From NCBI GenBank assembly GCA_903874255.1, contig CAIQRN010000056.1:1-38145 (forward strand): a stretch of DNA of 38,145 nucleotides. Direction: 5' to 3'. The DNA comes from an uncultured Actinomycetes bacterium. Its GTDB lineage: Bacteria > Actinomycetota > Actinomycetes > Nanopelagicales > Nanopelagicaceae. Shown here in pieces: positions 15,826 through 24,231 of this stretch (its first letter is position 1; each line of letters opens with the position of its first letter). A model generated the notes under the pieces. It made no database searches and was not told the DNA's origin. It saw only the letters and a program-made list of their open reading frames with translations. The position numbers and the translations under genes are program-made.

Positions 15826-16537
15826 ACTTTCTCCTGATCTTGTTAAGTATCGTTTCCTTTTCTTGCCGAAAATACCGATGGTCTTTGTCCAGCGCAAGAA
15901 TAATTGAATCCTCATTCTTCTGCTTTTCAGGAGTGCAATACGCGGTAGACAAAACCTGTGCTGGAAAATTCATTGACAAATAGTGATTCCAAGCGGATTC
16001 GTCATGCCAGACAGGAATGGAATTAGTAACTATCGATTTCAATGATTTTTCCGAAAGGTAGTCGCATGCCTTCAAATATGCCTCAGAGCTCCCTCCTTGA
16101 ACGCCACCTGCGTAGTACTTCGCATGCGGGTGAGGTGAAACATTAAATACACTATTCATATTCTTTTCATAGGGCAATGCGTGATAATCCATGTTGGCAT
16201 AACCAGGATGTGTGACTGCGATTAATCCATCAACTTCACTAAGTTTAAATTTTTTGACAAACAACATATCAACGTCTGTGTAAACAAGATAGTCACAGTC
16301 AAATAAATTTGAACTTTGCGCATACAAGGAGAAAGCTTGGTACCTCAGAAAGGTTGATAAAGGCCATTCAAAGAAACCCCACGGCAACCATTTTGCATCT
16401 AATTTTGATTGTATAGGCTTATCGGCCAAAACATAAATTTCATTTAAATCTTCAACATTATTGACAACGGAATTTAGCAACGGCCCAAGAAAATAATCAT
16501 ACTTGCCAGTTGCCATCGTCACTATATTTACTTTCAT
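15815..16537 (-). CDS. GT6 family (ABO blood-group-like) alpha-1,3-galactosyl/GalNAc transferase
   Basis: Predicted retaining transferase adding Gal or GalNAc alpha-1,3 to a fucosylated galactose. The 240-aa protein matches the catalytic core of vertebrate ABO transferases and Bacteroides GT6 enzymes: DYLVYTDVDMLF with a DVD motif (D88-D90), VTHPGY at 108-113, LPYEKN, KYYAGGVQGGSSEAY at 140-154, and PVWHDESAWNHYL with WHDES at 177-181. Most bacterial GT6 proteins have NxN in place of DxD, so DVD here is unusual. YYAGG equals what I recall for the GalNAc-specific Bacteroides ovatus enzyme, hinting at GalNAc, but specificity is not proven. GGAG precedes the ATG. It overlaps both neighbours and ends inside the GT11 start. 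Confidence 0.88.
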   Translation of the reverse strand: MKVNIVTMATGKYDYFLGPLLNSVVNNVEDLNEIYVLADKPIQSKLDAKWLPWGFFEWPLSTFLRYQAFSLYAQSSNLFDCDYLVYTDVDMLFVKKFKLSEVDGLIAVTHPGYANMDYHALPYEKNMNSVFNVSPHPHAKYYAGGVQGGSSEAYLKACDYLSEKSLKSIVTNSIPVWHDESAWNHYLSMNFPAQVLSTAYCTPEKQKNEDSIILALDKDHRYFRQEKETILNKIRRKYES

Positions 16538-17535
16538 TAATTTACTCCAATTAACTTTCTTAAAAATCCTTTTAGCAGTTGCTTCGGGAGGACCCTACCC
16601 ATTATTAGTAAATCTAACATTTTTCTATCCGAATTTCGTATGGTTCGTAAAAAATAAGACGTCGAAATCTTCAAACCATTTGAACCAACAAAATCCTTTA
16701 AGTACTTTGAGCCAAACTTCAAATCAATTACTGCAATCCGATGGACGTTCAGGAAATCGCTATATAAATCCATTCCAGGTCTGGATTTAAGAAGTTCTTC
16801 ATAATACTCAAGTACATCACTCCGCGAATTTTCAGTAAGTAAAGCGAATCGATTGGTCTCCTGCAACAGACGAACTAGCTCATTCATTGATGATTCGTTT
16901 GGTTTGTTTTTCGAATTCTGAAACTCTGAGATTCTATACTTCAGAAGTACATTGGGAATATTTGAAAACCTCGCCTTATCTATTAAGGAAATCCACAATG
17001 CTAAGTCTTCCATATAAGTCGCTCCGTCTGGATAAACAAATTCTCCGAGAATATCTCGATTAATGAAAATAGTCGGATGAACCATCGGGTTTTGTAAATG
17101 CAACAGCGAATCTTTAATCGACTTGTCACTCTTCGGCACGTTGAGTATTCCAGTCTTACGACCTGTTGAATCGATCAAAAAAGCCCGAGAACCGAGTATT
17201 GCAATATTTGGATTAGCCTCCATGTATCTTTCTTGAGACTCAAACCTGTTTGGAAGAGCTATATCATCTTGATCCATGCGTGCGATGTACTTTGCTCCGG
17301 AATATTGCAGCCCAATATTGAGCGCACCTTCAACCGTTCGAGCATTGGATTCAATAACACGAATTTTCTTGTCACGGAAGTGCCTATCCAAAAGTTCTGT
17401 CACCGATTTATCGGGAGAATCGTCCACGACTAGAATCTGGAAATCTTGGAAAGATTGGCAGAGAATTGACTTTACGCTTTCTAGCAGATGATCATTCGCT
17501 CTATGACTCGGAAGCAATACATCAACTTTTGGCAT
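16537..17535 (-). CDS. GT2 family glycosyltransferase
   Basis: 332-aa inverting transferase of the GT-A fold. The N-terminal domain has PKVDVLLPSHRANDHLLES, LVVDDSPDKS, and the metal/nucleotide site RMDQDDIALPNRF (D88-Q-D90-D91); MEDLALWISL further on holds the ED that usually carries the catalytic base. There is no membrane segment. The sugar cannot be predicted. It shares one base with the start of the GT6 gene and overlaps the upstream GT2 gene by 14 bases, so the operon is tightly coupled. Confidence 0.88.
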   Translation of the reverse strand: MPKVDVLLPSHRANDHLLESVKSILCQSFQDFQILVVDDSPDKSVTELLDRHFRDKKIRVIESNARTVEGALNIGLQYSGAKYIARMDQDDIALPNRFESQERYMEANPNIAILGSRAFLIDSTGRKTGILNVPKSDKSIKDSLLHLQNPMVHPTIFINRDILGEFVYPDGATYMEDLALWISLIDKARFSNIPNVLLKYRISEFQNSKNKPNESSMNELVRLLQETNRFALLTENSRSDVLEYYEELLKSRPGMDLYSDFLNVHRIAVIDLKFGSKYLKDFVGSNGLKISTSYFLRTIRNSDRKMLDLLIMGRVLPKQLLKGFLRKLIGVN

Positions 17536-18316
17536 TTGTTCTAGTTTCTCTCATTATTTCAAAAACTAATCTTAGCAAATTAGTCATAGTTGATCGCATT
17601 AAGGGCAATGTCAAAACTTCTCTTAGAAAGAATTTAAGTAATCTGAGTTTTTGTGTGCTCCCACTTTCACTAAATTGTCTCGAAAGAGATTCTCCTTTGT
17701 CTTGATAATTCACTAAGAATGATTCTATTCGAGCACTTCTAATCCCAATAAAATGAATCCTTAACCACAGAACGTAGTCTTCACCCGACTCGGAAAGGCC
17801 GCGAAAACCACCAAGAGGGTCAAGCAAATTCCTCGCAATCACGACTGAACTAGTGACAAATTCGTTTTGTTTCAAGAAATCCGAAAAATGAAAAAATCTT
17901 GTTCCATTTGAAACAAAGTACGGATCTCTAGAACTCATCTTTAATGCGTTTGTTCCTGTTATTTGAATATTCATTTGGTTCATGAAAGTCAATTGGATGC
18001 TCATTTTGTTGGGTTCCCACGTATCATCATCATCCAAAAATGCTATGAAAGAAGAATTACTCTTCGATATCGCAAAGTTTCTTGATTTTGAAACATTAAA
18101 AAGTCCTAGATTTCGATGGATCTCGGCCTTCGATGTTGCCTTACAAAGAACTTCGCAACAAATTTTCAATTCGGGATTATCATGAGTAATTAAGATTTTT
18201 TTAGGCTGTAAAATTTGATTGTTAATCGATTCCAGAGATTTACATAAGCATCTTTTACTTGAATTAGGCAGGATGACCACGTAGTCATATTTCCAATCCA
18301 TATTAATTCTTTTCAT
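17522..18316 (-). CDS. GT2 family glycosyltransferase
   Basis: 264 aa, GT-A fold. VVILPNSSKRCLCKSLESI opens the domain, NVSKSRNFAISKS precedes the donor site FIAFLDDDDTWEPNKM (D95-D98), and SGEDYVLWLRI holds the ED motif. It is rich in cysteine near the N-terminus (five within about 35 residues), unusual next to its neighbours. ATG 18316 overlaps the ABC transporter stop by 14 bases; ATG 18301, five codons later, is also possible. The substrate is unknown. Confidence 0.85.
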   Translation of the reverse strand: MKRINMDWKYDYVVILPNSSKRCLCKSLESINNQILQPKKILITHDNPELKICCEVLCKATSKAEIHRNLGLFNVSKSRNFAISKSNSSFIAFLDDDDTWEPNKMSIQLTFMNQMNIQITGTNALKMSSRDPYFVSNGTRFFHFSDFLKQNEFVTSSVVIARNLLDPLGGFRGLSESGEDYVLWLRIHFIGIRSARIESFLVNYQDKGESLSRQFSESGSTQKLRLLKFFLREVLTLPLMRSTMTNLLRLVFEIMRETRTNAKS

Positions 18317-19919
18317 GGAGTTCGTTCAAATAAACCGATTGATTCGCGACTTCCTGCAAGGAATTTCTGTGTGATATGACAATTAACGACAGGAGCGGAA
18401 AGTTTACTTGTAGATTTTTAATCAGTTCAAACTCAGAGTTGATATCTAATCTACTCGTGATTTCATCCAACACAAGGACATGTGGCTTTGCAAGTAAAGC
18501 TCGCGCGATGATCAATCTTGACTTCATGCCACTCGATAAATCCGAACCTGCTTCCGCATCCGCATCCTTACTCTCAAAAAGGAACATACTGTCAATTCCA
18601 CAGGTGAGTTTTACAAAATCAACTTCTCGTTCTGTATAGAGCCCATCGATATTCCAATTCAGAATTGAATTAATTGTTCTTCCAAATATTTCTGATTCTG
18701 AACTCACCACTATTGCATTATTATTGGAATCCAATGAGATTGGTCTCCCACAGATTTCAATAGAACCACTTGATGGTTGAATGATTCCAGTTAGTAAGTC
18801 ACTTATTGTACTTTTTCCGATACCACTTTTGCCATGTATCAAAAGTAATTGTCCATGCTCCAATTTCAAATCAAATTCATTTATTATTTTCCCGCTATCA
18901 GGGTAGGCGAAAGTCACTTTCGCAACATTAACACTAAACGTCTCGGTGCTACATTCTTGCTTCGATTGCTCTTCCGAATTAATGACTACACTTGTTGGTT
19001 TCAAAACTTCTAAACGGTACATCCAATCCTCAACCCAAAACCTACAGTCCTTCACATACTTTAATTGCTGTTGTGCATCTTGAATTTTAGGAATTAATCT
19101 ATAAAAAAGCCCAAGAATAACTAGGATTTCTGTCACTCTTGTTGGACCTTGTAGCAAAAACAATATGGTCACACTGATCCCAAACAAAACGTCGGTTGCT
19201 AGTTTTCCGTTCAACGGAATTTTTCCATCTACTTTTCTATTTTTTTGCAAATTATCGATTTTTGTATTCAATGATTGAAGCCAAGTTCCAGCAACATTAG
19301 ATTGCTTGAGTGTTTTCAATCCACCAACAAGCATGATCGAAAAATGACTTAGTTCGCGATTGGCCTCTTGTAGTGATCTTTGTGTTTGTTTCAAGAAGCG
19401 GGTTGAGTGCCGGTAAGCCAGCGACATAAAGAGGCTTAATCCAAAAACTAGAAGGGCGTAATTTGGGTTCCATATCAGCGCAACAATTATCGATAGCCCC
19501 GCACATAATACGTTGCCAAGCGACCTCACACTTAATCCAATCAAATTCGCCACTTGACTTGAATCGCTAATGATTGCAGTATGCAGTTCACCCCCCTTCA
19601 GGGAACTCAGGCTCAGCCAATCGCTTTCGATGATTGACCGCGACAGCGTCAGCTTGAAGGTTGCTTCAATGCTTGTTTGAATGCCCAGCAATAAAATTGC
19701 CCCAGACCATTTCATCAAAGCCGACAACGTTAAAGCTAAACCAAAGTAGATTATATTTTTCGTAAATGTATCCGAATCGTAATTGCTCGAAATGACTTTA
19801 CTTAAAAAGTAAATTGATGCAATCTCTAGAACAAATCCAAATACAGATATCACCAAATAGCCAACAATAAAAAGTTGCTTCTTTCTTGCCAATTTATACA
19901 AAGTTAAGAACAACTTCAT
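18303..19919 (-). CDS. ABC transporter, fused permease and ATPase (lipid-linked oligosaccharide flippase-like)
   Basis: 538-aa half transporter: six membrane helices in residues 1-290, then an ATPase domain with Walker A GKSGIGKST near 361, a degenerate signature LSSGM near 458, and Walker B VLVLDEI near 480. The layout matches exporters such as PglK and MsbA. No Wzx-type flippase is present in the window, and this gene lies between a Wzy-like polymerase and glycosyltransferases, so I infer that it flips the lipid-linked repeat unit. GAGGA precedes ATG 19919, which overlaps the polymerase stop as ATGA. The signature glycine-rich loop deviates from LSGGQ (LSSGM), which may lower ATPase activity. 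Confidence 0.82.
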   Translation of the reverse strand: MKLFLTLYKLARKKQLFIVGYLVISVFGFVLEIASIYFLSKVISSNYDSDTFTKNIIYFGLALTLSALMKWSGAILLLGIQTSIEATFKLTLSRSIIESDWLSLSSLKGGELHTAIISDSSQVANLIGLSVRSLGNVLCAGLSIIVALIWNPNYALLVFGLSLFMSLAYRHSTRFLKQTQRSLQEANRELSHFSIMLVGGLKTLKQSNVAGTWLQSLNTKIDNLQKNRKVDGKIPLNGKLATDVLFGISVTILFLLQGPTRVTEILVILGLFYRLIPKIQDAQQQLKYVKDCRFWVEDWMYRLEVLKPTSVVINSEEQSKQECSTETFSVNVAKVTFAYPDSGKIINEFDLKLEHGQLLLIHGKSGIGKSTISDLLTGIIQPSSGSIEICGRPISLDSNNNAIVVSSESEIFGRTINSILNWNIDGLYTEREVDFVKLTCGIDSMFLFESKDADAEAGSDLSSGMKSRLIIARALLAKPHVLVLDEITSRLDINSEFELIKNLQVNFPLLSLIVISHRNSLQEVANQSVYLNELHEKN

Positions 19920-21295
19920 TTTATTTCCTCTAATTTTTTTGTGTCTATTTTTGGCTTTAAGTTAAATAGACCTTCTGCATTGGTGGAGATCTTGATGATA
20001 TAAATAAAAATAATAGTAGTAAATGAGTACAGTGGAGTATGAATCCGAATCGGATTCTCCCCAATAAGACTTAACGCTCCCCAGGTCAACAGCGGATATA
20101 CGATTCGCTTGACCTCTAACGATAGATGAACGAGCTTGCTGCGCCACAATACAAACATAAAAATAAAAAGCATTAAGCCTATAATTCCATATTCGACAAC
20201 AACCTGTAATAATTGATTATGTAGATACGACGAATTTATAAATTCCTTTGTGGTCAAACTTAAAGGGCCCACTCCAACTAGATTAGAAATGCTAAAAAAG
20301 TCCTTCGATATTTTGTAAAAAACTTCACGTTCTTTGAATCCCAATAATGAAATTCCTTGAAGCACAAATATTGGGGTGAAAAAGACTAGGACCATCAAGA
20401 AACTCAAATATTTCTTTGCAATCACCGCAGCAAAATGCACGCCGGCTAGGCCATATGAAGCGAGTGCAAGCGCTACGACTAAGAGTGCCCCACGCGAACC
20501 CGTGAGAATTGTGTTAGAAAAGAACAATAAAGCCAAAGCAAGCCGAAGCGAGCCCTTCTTTTGAAGGTATTCATAGCCGTAAATGATGCACCCCAGGCTG
20601 GTTACGAAACCGTAAATCGTAGGTGAGGCTAGAATACCTTGCATTCTTGAAGTAAATCCAAGGCCCCCATCGAATACTGATGTAAAAACCGCACTTTTTG
20701 AAGATAAACCGATAATTGTTGATGTCACGACAATCACATTAAGGACCGATTTTAAAAGAAAAAAATCGAATTTAACGTGCGTGACGGACAAAGAGAGAAT
20801 AAGCAAAATGTATATGGCACCCGTGATTAATTCCATTTTATAGAAATCAAAATTTAATTCAGCTTTTTGATTAACAACTCTCAAAAATATATAGAGAAAA
20901 AATGGGAAAGTGATGATTAGAAAAAGTTTATCTCTTTGTTTCATAATGAGTAGTATTGGAAGTCCTATAGCCGTAAAGATTCCTAGGAAAATAAAAAAAA
21001 TTGATTCGTTTCTTGAAGCGATGGCCTGGGCAATTTTCAAAATCAACGGTGAAAGGTTAAACAATGAAGCCGTCGCGGCTTGTCCCAAAAAGATCATGAT
21101 AATAACAAGATTACCAACTACGAATACCTGAAAAATACGATAAACATTTTCTAGTCCATATCTTATTTGTGTATTGATCTCATTGTTGTAATAAATTGCC
21201 ACCATTTTTCGGTATAGAAGATAAATTCCTAGAGATACCAAAAAGGCTTTAGAAAAAGTTTGAAACATCGCTGCTGCTGTCAAAAGGAAATTCAA
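19916..21295 (-). CDS. O-antigen/capsule polymerase-like membrane protein (Wzy/WaaL family)
   Basis: 459 aa with about eleven membrane helices. The family mark is the loop region TGSRGALLVVALALASYG near residue 260, followed by a large outer loop and SSYLHNQLLQVVVEYGIIG near 365, where the histidine-containing SxxHN stretch matches O-antigen ligase/polymerase proteins. It would join repeat units outside the membrane. The start is TTG 21295: AGGAGG lies eight bases upstream and the codon overlaps the preceding stop as TTGA. Next to the WbaP-type enzyme and the Wzz/kinase, this indicates a Wzy-dependent pathway. Confidence 0.82.
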   Translation of the reverse strand: MNFLLTAAAMFQTFSKAFLVSLGIYLLYRKMVAIYYNNEINTQIRYGLENVYRIFQVFVVGNLVIIMIFLGQAATASLFNLSPLILKIAQAIASRNESIFFIFLGIFTAIGLPILLIMKQRDKLFLIITFPFFLYIFLRVVNQKAELNFDFYKMELITGAIYILLILSLSVTHVKFDFFLLKSVLNVIVVTSTIIGLSSKSAVFTSVFDGGLGFTSRMQGILASPTIYGFVTSLGCIIYGYEYLQKKGSLRLALALLFFSNTILTGSRGALLVVALALASYGLAGVHFAAVIAKKYLSFLMVLVFFTPIFVLQGISLLGFKEREVFYKISKDFFSISNLVGVGPLSLTTKEFINSSYLHNQLLQVVVEYGIIGLMLFIFMFVLWRSKLVHLSLEVKRIVYPLLTWGALSLIGENPIRIHTPLYSFTTIIFIYIIKISTNAEGLFNLKPKIDTKKLEEIK

Positions 21296-22176
21296 GAGCT
21301 CTTCCTCCTAATTTTGTGGTACTCAATTGCACCGCGGATCAGCCCCATAAGTCTAATGGATTTGTTGAACGCATTCCTCCACTGGATTCGGATAAGAGTG
21401 AATAAAATCCCCACAACTGGTCTTAACAATATTCTGTGGAGAAGCCATCTTGAACTCAAAGTTGCAGATAGTGCCGCTCCCTCGCCGACTGCATAATTCC
21501 AAATTCTCTTTGTACTTTCTGAGTATTCCCCTCCATTGTATAATTCTTCGACTTGGTAATCTGGACAGTAAAGTCCTGGACTTTGAAAGCTCAAAATGCC
21601 AGATGCAAAAAGAATTCCTTCTCCTGACTTGAAGACGGTATCTGGTCCTAAACCAAATCGTTCGTCGTACCGGACTCCGGATTCGGCAATAACACTAGCC
21701 CTGAAACTCACTGCGGATTCGATTGTATGACCATAAAAATTTTTCGAGTTCAATAATTTATGTTTCTTTTTTTTCTTTTGCCTTATAAATTTAGGATTTT
21801 GGTTCCGTAGATATCCCGATACGAAAACAATCTCGTTTTGATTATTAAAGTGACTTTCAATCTCCTCCAGTGATTTCTTCGACACTAAAACGTCATCATC
21901 CAAGACAATAAAACAACTTCTAGAAGGATCTTTTTTTTGGCTAGTTAATTCTTCGAGGGCATAATTTATCGCTGCATTCCTACCCACCGAGAGGCCAGGG
22001 GAAGAAATCACCTCGGTAATTCTATCCCCACCATATTGAAAATTTGGAAGAGAAGAATTTGCTTGATTTGCAATGATGACATGATCTGGCTTACGTTTCC
22101 CATCAAAGAGCGCTTCTAAAGTCTTCTCGAGGTTGTCCCACCTTCCAATCGTTGAACAGATAATTGTCATTTCCAT
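21292..22176 (-). CDS. GT2-like glycosyltransferase
   Basis: 294-aa GT-A protein: MTIICSTIGRWDNLEKTLEAL, SPGLSVGRNAAINYA, then the donor site FIVLDDDVLVSKKSLEEI. It has a basic stretch RQKKKKKHK encoded by an eight-base T run (21767-21774 on the plus strand), and a second eight-base run lies at 21931-21938. It is the first gene of the minus-strand operon. ATG 22176 is chosen since TAAAGT lies exactly six bases upstream; ATG 22170 and TTG 22182 are alternatives. Sugar unknown. Confidence 0.82.
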   Translation of the reverse strand: MEMTIICSTIGRWDNLEKTLEALFDGKRKPDHVIIANQANSSLPNFQYGGDRITEVISSPGLSVGRNAAINYALEELTSQKKDPSRSCFIVLDDDVLVSKKSLEEIESHFNNQNEIVFVSGYLRNQNPKFIRQKKKKKHKLLNSKNFYGHTIESAVSFRASVIAESGVRYDERFGLGPDTVFKSGEGILFASGILSFQSPGLYCPDYQVEELYNGGEYSESTKRIWNYAVGEGAALSATLSSRWLLHRILLRPVVGILFTLIRIQWRNAFNKSIRLMGLIRGAIEYHKIRRKSS

Positions 22177-22182
22177 AAGCAA

Positions 22183-22188
22183 ACTTTA
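22183..22188 (-). promoter_or_regulatory. -10 box driving the minus-strand glycosyltransferase operon
   Basis: On the minus strand TAAAGT, six bases (TTGCTT), then ATG 22176. It stands back to back with the -10 box of the GT26 gene, about 45 bases away, forming a compact divergent promoter. Confidence 0.5.
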
Positions 22189-22232
22189 TCGGAACATCAA
22201 AGCTATATCTCAGTCATAATCGGTGATTCCTT

Positions 22233-22238
22233 TACACT
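22233..22238 (+). promoter_or_regulatory. -10 box of a predicted leaderless promoter
   Basis: TACACT, six bases (TATGCT), then GTG at 22245. It supports the GTG as the true start of the GT26 gene. Confidence 0.5.
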
Positions 22239-22244
22239 TATGCT

Positions 22245-23006
22245 GTGCCCCATGAACATAATCACGCGACCACCGTATCCATCGGCGGAATATCGATGCG
22301 ACCCTTGACTAGAGAAGAGATAGGCCATTCAATAAACAAGCCAATTGGACCCAACACCTCAATTGTGCTGCATTTCATTAATGCTTATTGTGTTGTTCTT
22401 GCCTCCCAGAGAAATAATCTACGAGAAATTTATAATCATAATGTCAAACTTTGCGATGGCACTCCACTTTTTTTGTTTCTGAGACTCTTCGATCGGAAGT
22501 TCGATCTCTTTCGAGGCGCAGACTTTATGAGAGATGTGTTAAGTGACGCTAGTTTAAGTAAAAATCATTTTTTTATCGGTGGCACAACGCAGAGTCAAAA
22601 AGATTTAGAGGCTGTTCTTTTGAAAGGAAATCCAGACTTACGTATTGTGGGTTCCATTTCACCTCCATATTTGGACAACTTTGATTTACTGATAGATGAT
22701 TGGGTAAGAATCCTTAAAAAAAGCCAACCAGATTTTGTATGGATTGGCATTGGAACTCCAAAGCAGGACTATTTAGCAGCTGCACTGTCAGATAAATTTA
22801 GTGCTGTGTACTTGACGGTGGGTGCTGCCTTTGATTTTTTGAGTGGCAATAAGAATGAATCCCCCCAGTGGTTACGAGGATCAGGCTTGGAATGGTTGTA
22901 CCGGTGGCTTCAAGAACCCCGTAGACTTTCGTCCCGTTATGTTGTTGGGAATGTGAAGTTTATGTCCTTGATCCTACAAACGCTTCTTCATAGGACATTC
23001 AAATAG
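22245..23006 (+). CDS. WecG/TagA/CpsF family glycosyltransferase (GT26)
   Basis: 253 aa. Family members add an amino sugar such as ManNAc or ManNAcA to a lipid-linked acceptor at the inner membrane face. Seen here: VSIGGISMRPLTREEIGHSI, LHFINAYCVVLASQ, LCDGTPLFLFLRLF with the conserved Asp, RGADFMRDVL, HFFIGGTTQSQ, WIGIGTPKQD near 166-175, GAAFDFLSGNK, and the basic SGLEWLYRWLQEPRR tail that contacts the membrane. All key family blocks are intact. It reads opposite to the long operon and has its own leaderless-type promoter. Confidence 0.9.
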   Translation: MPHEHNHATTVSIGGISMRPLTREEIGHSINKPIGPNTSIVLHFINAYCVVLASQRNNLREIYNHNVKLCDGTPLFLFLRLFDRKFDLFRGADFMRDVLSDASLSKNHFFIGGTTQSQKDLEAVLLKGNPDLRIVGSISPPYLDNFDLLIDDWVRILKKSQPDFVWIGIGTPKQDYLAAALSDKFSAVYLTVGAAFDFLSGNKNESPQWLRGSGLEWLYRWLQEPRRLSSRYVVGNVKFMSLILQTLLHRTFK

Positions 23007-23198
23007 TGCAAGTCCAGAAACATCGGTATCGTTTTTGTAGATTCCAGTCGTAGCTTAAGTGCTCTTAATTACGGGCCTTTGCTATTCCAGATTAACTTGA
23101 CCCGCGTATTCATGCTTTGCGTGTATCTGATTGTTCGGCTTGAAATGCCGCAGACAAGGCTTGACTACGTGGAAAACTAAGAGGGTGCCGACTGCAAG
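23007..23198. other. Intergenic region, no gene seen
   Basis: 192 bases between the ends of the converging GT26 and FkbM genes. I see no ORF, tRNA or stable terminator hairpin. Confidence 0.5.
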
Positions 23199-23984
23199 TT
23201 ATCCTCGCGTAGCCAAATAATTTGTAGTTTTGAAGTACTCGTCCTCTTCAGAATATTGTGTTACCCGAATGGGTCCAGATTCGGAAATCCTGTAGAGTTC
23301 AAAACCTAGCTGTGAGAAAAAATACCAAAAATCTTGGAAATATGTTCTGGTGTCTATATTGCACCCTCCAAATTCAAATTGAACAACTTGCACCATTTTT
23401 AGAGCCTCCGTGCCTCCCATTAGGACATCTAATTCATGCCCCTCTACGTCCATTTTTATAAGATCTGGGATGATCAAGGATTCCTTCAACCAGTTATCCA
23501 GGGAGTTTACTTCGACTTGTTCTGAGTGGTCGAATTTTATTTTGAAATGATCAAGCCTGCGCCTCGTTAGTGATGCAAGCCCACTCCCAGCAGTGTCTGA
23601 CCATAATGTTTGCGTCGACTTTGAATTGCTTAAGGCTAATGGAATGATTGTTATTTCCTTTGAGCCCCGAAATCTTTTCTGCAGCTCCTCACGCGCAGCT
23701 GAACTTGGTTCAAAGGCGAAGATTCTTGCATATGGGTTAGAGCCTAAAATTGCAGCAGAATACCGTCCCACATTAGCGCCAATATCGAGCACTACGGGGT
23801 TTTCAATGCCCCGTTTTGTCAAGAAATCAATAGCTATTTTGGCTTCTATTTCTACACTACTCGCTCCTCCAGCACCCTTTCCTTGCATTTGCTTTAAATC
23901 AAATTCAAGGATTCCTGGTAGTTTTGAATTTGTCTTGGCAAGCAACTTAACCGCATTTCGAATCAATTCGATCAGAATCCGCAT
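23199..23984 (-). CDS. FkbM family methyltransferase
   Basis: 261-aa SAM-dependent methyltransferase, probably O-methylating a sugar of the polysaccharide (inference from position). The SAM site is VVLDIGANVGRYSAAI, followed by FAFEPSSAAREEL (acidic residue binding the ribose), SLDNWL and LIKMDVEGHELDVLMG, the FkbM signature. The frame is open 17 codons further upstream to 24035, but ATG 23984 has GGAGGG at nine bases and matches the usual N-terminus, so I use it. Confidence 0.88.
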   Translation of the reverse strand: MRILIELIRNAVKLLAKTNSKLPGILEFDLKQMQGKGAGGASSVEIEAKIAIDFLTKRGIENPVVLDIGANVGRYSAAILGSNPYARIFAFEPSSAAREELQKRFRGSKEITIIPLALSNSKSTQTLWSDTAGSGLASLTRRRLDHFKIKFDHSEQVEVNSLDNWLKESLIIPDLIKMDVEGHELDVLMGGTEALKMVQVVQFEFGGCNIDTRTYFQDFWYFFSQLGFELYRISESGPIRVTQYSEEDEYFKTTNYLATRG

Positions 23985-24231
23985 AATTTTACGCCCTCCA
24001 ATACCTTTAGATTTTGGTCGACGTGATATGAACAAATCTTACACAGTTGAAGTCATAATTGAAATATAGTACTAAAAATAAATTTAAAACTTTGCTGTAT
24101 TTAATGGCTACTCAAAATTGATGCGTGATGAGCCATCCACTCATAAACTATGAGGGTCTATTTAGTCAGATTTATTGAAAATAGTTTAAATTTTGTATCA
24201 AAATTCCTCAATGCCCTCTAGATCAGGAAAC
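23985..24231. other. AT-rich intergenic region, no gene seen
   Basis: 247 bases, strongly AT-rich, holding the ribosome-binding site of the FkbM gene at its left end. No ORF, RNA gene or clear hairpin is visible. It marks the right edge of the AT-rich variable core. Confidence 0.5.

Noticed and set aside
15826-15915. Longer reading of the fucosyltransferase from 15915
   Set aside because: The extra 30 residues overlap the GT6 gene in another frame, are basic and unlike GT11 N-termini, and ATG 15825 has a good ribosome site.
23007-23198. Possible tRNA or small RNA in the gap after the GT26 gene
   Set aside because: No cloverleaf, no CCA end and no stable hairpin could be folded by eye.
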